From Anaerobacillus sp. (GTDB lineage Bacteria; Bacillota; Bacilli; Bacillales_H; Anaerobacillaceae), in assembly GCA_007120055.1 (NCBI GenBank), contig SKOL01000077.1, forward strand, positions 1 through 5,748: DNA of 5,748 bases, written 5' to 3'. Position 1 is the first letter of the stretch; each line of letters starts with the position of its first letter. Made by a program: the position numbers and the translations under genes. The notes under the pieces are model-generated. The model was not told the origin of the DNA. It saw only the letters and a program-made list of their open reading frames with translations, and made no database searches. Positions 4,198-5,748 of this stretch are shown one piece after another.

Positions 4198-5748
4198 ATG
4201 GAAAAAGCAAAATGTGAGTGTGGGCACGTCAACCCATATGGTACTGTCATTTGCGAATCATGTGGAAAGCCTTTTTTTGAAGAGGAAAAAGCTCTACTTA
4301 ACATGCGCTATGAAGGCGTTGCTCGCCGCTCACAGACATACAATAAAACAATGATTGATAAAGTATGGAACTTCTTTTCAAGTGTAAAGGTCGGGATTTG
4401 GCTGATCGTTGTCACATTGTTAGCCTCGAGTATTGGAACAATTTTCCCGCAAGAAATGTATATTCCACCTACCGCCAACCCAACTTTTTTTTATGAAGCA
4501 GAGTATGGGGCTTTAGGGAAAATTTATTACTTATTAGGTTTCCACGATCTTTATAACTCGTGGTGGTATATGTTATTAATTGCAGCACTAGGGGTTTCAC
4601 TCATCATTTGTAGTCTTGACCGAGTTGTTCCGTTACATAGAGCATTAAAAACTCAACGGGTAACTCGACACGAAAGCTTTCTTCAGAGGCAACGTGTTCA
4701 CGGTGTTTCTAAAGTAGACGACAGCGATGAGACGATAGAACAAGCACAACAAATATTAAAAGAAAAAAAATATAACTTATTTGAAGAGAACGGAAATATT
4801 GTTGCTGAAAAAGGTCGCTTTTCACGATGGGGACCATATGTAAATCATATTGGACTTATTATTTTTTTAATAGGTTGTATGCTACGATTTTTTCCGGGAA
4901 TGTATGTAGATGAAAATATTTGGGTTCGAGAAGGAGAAACCGTTGTTATAAGCGGAACCGACGGAGAATTCTTCTTGAGAAACGATCAATTTATCGTCGA
5001 CTTTTACGATGATACTGATGAACGATTTCGAGATGCACTAGTAAGAGCAGGGAGCCCGATTGTGAGGAAATACCAAACTTCCGCAACTTTATTTCAAAGA
5101 ATCGACGATGGTGTTGTAGGCAGAGAGCCTGAACTTGTAGAGGTTGCTCGCCACGATATTCGAGTGAATGATCCGTTTAAATTTGAAGGTTATGCACTTT
5201 ATCAATATGCATTTAAGCAAAATGAAATAAGTGAAATGAGTTTTGAACTCGAAGAAAATGAAACCGGAGAACGGTTTGGTCGTATTGATGTTTCAACATA
5301 TGACCCTGAAACCATTTATGATTTAGGAAACGGTTATAAAGTAGAAGTCATTGAGTATTTTCCGGATTTTTATTTTGATGATGACCGTACACCAGCTTCA
5401 CAATCACGAATTCCGAACAATCCAGCATTTATTTTCAAAATATTTACTCCGGAAATTGAAGAAGGAGAAATCAGTTTTGTTGGAATTCAGACTAATCAAG
5501 ATATTAATGGAGAAAACACCCATCGTCTAAGATTTGTTGACATTGAAATGAATCACGTGACCAACTTAGTCGTTCGTAAAGACTATACCCTAGGAATTTT
5601 AATGGTTGGTGGGGTTATTTTCATGATCGGACTTGTCCAAGGCATGTACTGGACACATCGGAGAATTTGGCTCCAAAAAGTGAACGATGAACTTTGGGTA
5701 TCTGCTCATACAAATAAAAATTGGTACGGTTTAAAGAAAGATATAGAA
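4198..5748 (+). CDS. resB: Cytochrome c biogenesis protein ResB (Ccs1), 3' end beyond window
   Basis: 517 codons are open to the window edge with no stop. About 25-30 residues are missing compared with the roughly 542 recalled for B. subtilis ResB, so the gene is cut by the window and not broken. ResB (Ccs1) forms with ResC (CcsA) the System II complex that carries heme across the membrane and joins it to apocytochrome c. Four membrane segments are visible: about 64-83, 122-140, 215-233 and 465-484, with a large extracytoplasmic domain of about 230 residues between the third and fourth. The stretch GRFSRWGPYVNHIGLIIFL (206-224) is strongly family-like, with His217 a conserved candidate heme ligand. 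The N-terminus has four cysteines (C6-x-C8, C19-x2-C22) like a small zinc ribbon on the cytosolic side. The ribosome site is GAGGTG (4184-4189), eight bases before ATG. resC is expected next. Confidence 0.95.
   Translation, partial: MEKAKCECGHVNPYGTVICESCGKPFFEEEKALLNMRYEGVARRSQTYNKTMIDKVWNFFSSVKVGIWLIVVTLLASSIGTIFPQEMYIPPTANPTFFYEAEYGALGKIYYLLGFHDLYNSWWYMLLIAALGVSLIICSLDRVVPLHRALKTQRVTRHESFLQRQRVHGVSKVDDSDETIEQAQQILKEKKYNLFEENGNIVAEKGRFSRWGPYVNHIGLIIFLIGCMLRFFPGMYVDENIWVREGETVVISGTDGEFFLRNDQFIVDFYDDTDERFRDALVRAGSPIVRKYQTSATLFQRIDDGVVGREPELVEVARHDIRVNDPFKFEGYALYQYAFKQNEISEMSFELEENETGERFGRIDVSTYDPETIYDLGNGYKVEVIEYFPDFYFDDDRTPASQSRIPNNPAFIFKIFTPEIEEGEISFVGIQTNQDINGENTHRLRFVDIEMNHVTNLVVRKDYTLGILMVGGVIFMIGLVQGMYWTHRRIWLQKVNDELWVSAHTNKNWYGLKKDIE

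Noticed and set aside
4166..4354. 62-codon + strand frame overlapping the resA end and the resB start
   Set aside because: It is out of frame with resB, whose zinc-ribbon-like head and ribosome site occupy the same bases; no independent start signal or family match.

Overview
The window looks like chromosomal DNA from a low-GC, endospore-forming Bacillaceae bacterium. All six coding regions are on the + strand and follow the gene order remembered from Bacillus subtilis: dacB-spmA-spmB, then rluB, then resA-resB. The AT-rich composition, the purine-rich ribosome binding sites and the sporulation genes all fit. The species cannot be named from the sequence.

Region 1 (1-2427) is a sporulation operon. 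A sigma-E-like -10 element sits at the left edge. It is followed by dacB (a spore-cortex D,D-carboxypeptidase) and by spmA and spmB (a pair of spore-maturation membrane proteins). The genes overlap by 8 bp and 1 bp, which implies translational coupling. The operon ends in a strong intrinsic terminator. Its likely joint job is cortex peptidoglycan modification and core dehydration.

Region 2 (2335-2860, about 525 bp) has no convincing gene. Between 2376 and 2656 it holds five separate inverted repeats. The most striking is a roughly 145-bp element that folds on itself almost end to end, like a MITE or REP-type repeat. The right part is very AT-rich and holds a candidate vegetative promoter with overlapping palindromes, plus three copies of an octamer just before the rluB ribosome binding site.

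Region 3 (2861-3592) is rluB, a 23S rRNA pseudouridine synthase. Region 4 (3655 to the window end) is the start of the res cytochrome c maturation cluster. resA is a membrane-anchored thiol-disulfide oxidoreductase that reduces apocytochrome c. resB is one of the two subunits of the System II heme ligation machinery and is cut by the window edge about 25-30 codons before its expected stop. resC, resD and resE would be expected beyond the edge.

I see no new multi-gene system here. The coding content is conserved, ordinary Bacillaceae chromosome. The less ordinary items are the intergenic hairpin cluster, the unusual ResA active site (Val-Cys-Pro-Pro-Cys), the cytosolic four-cysteine motif of ResB, and the palindromic or repeated DNA at the candidate rluB and resA promoters.
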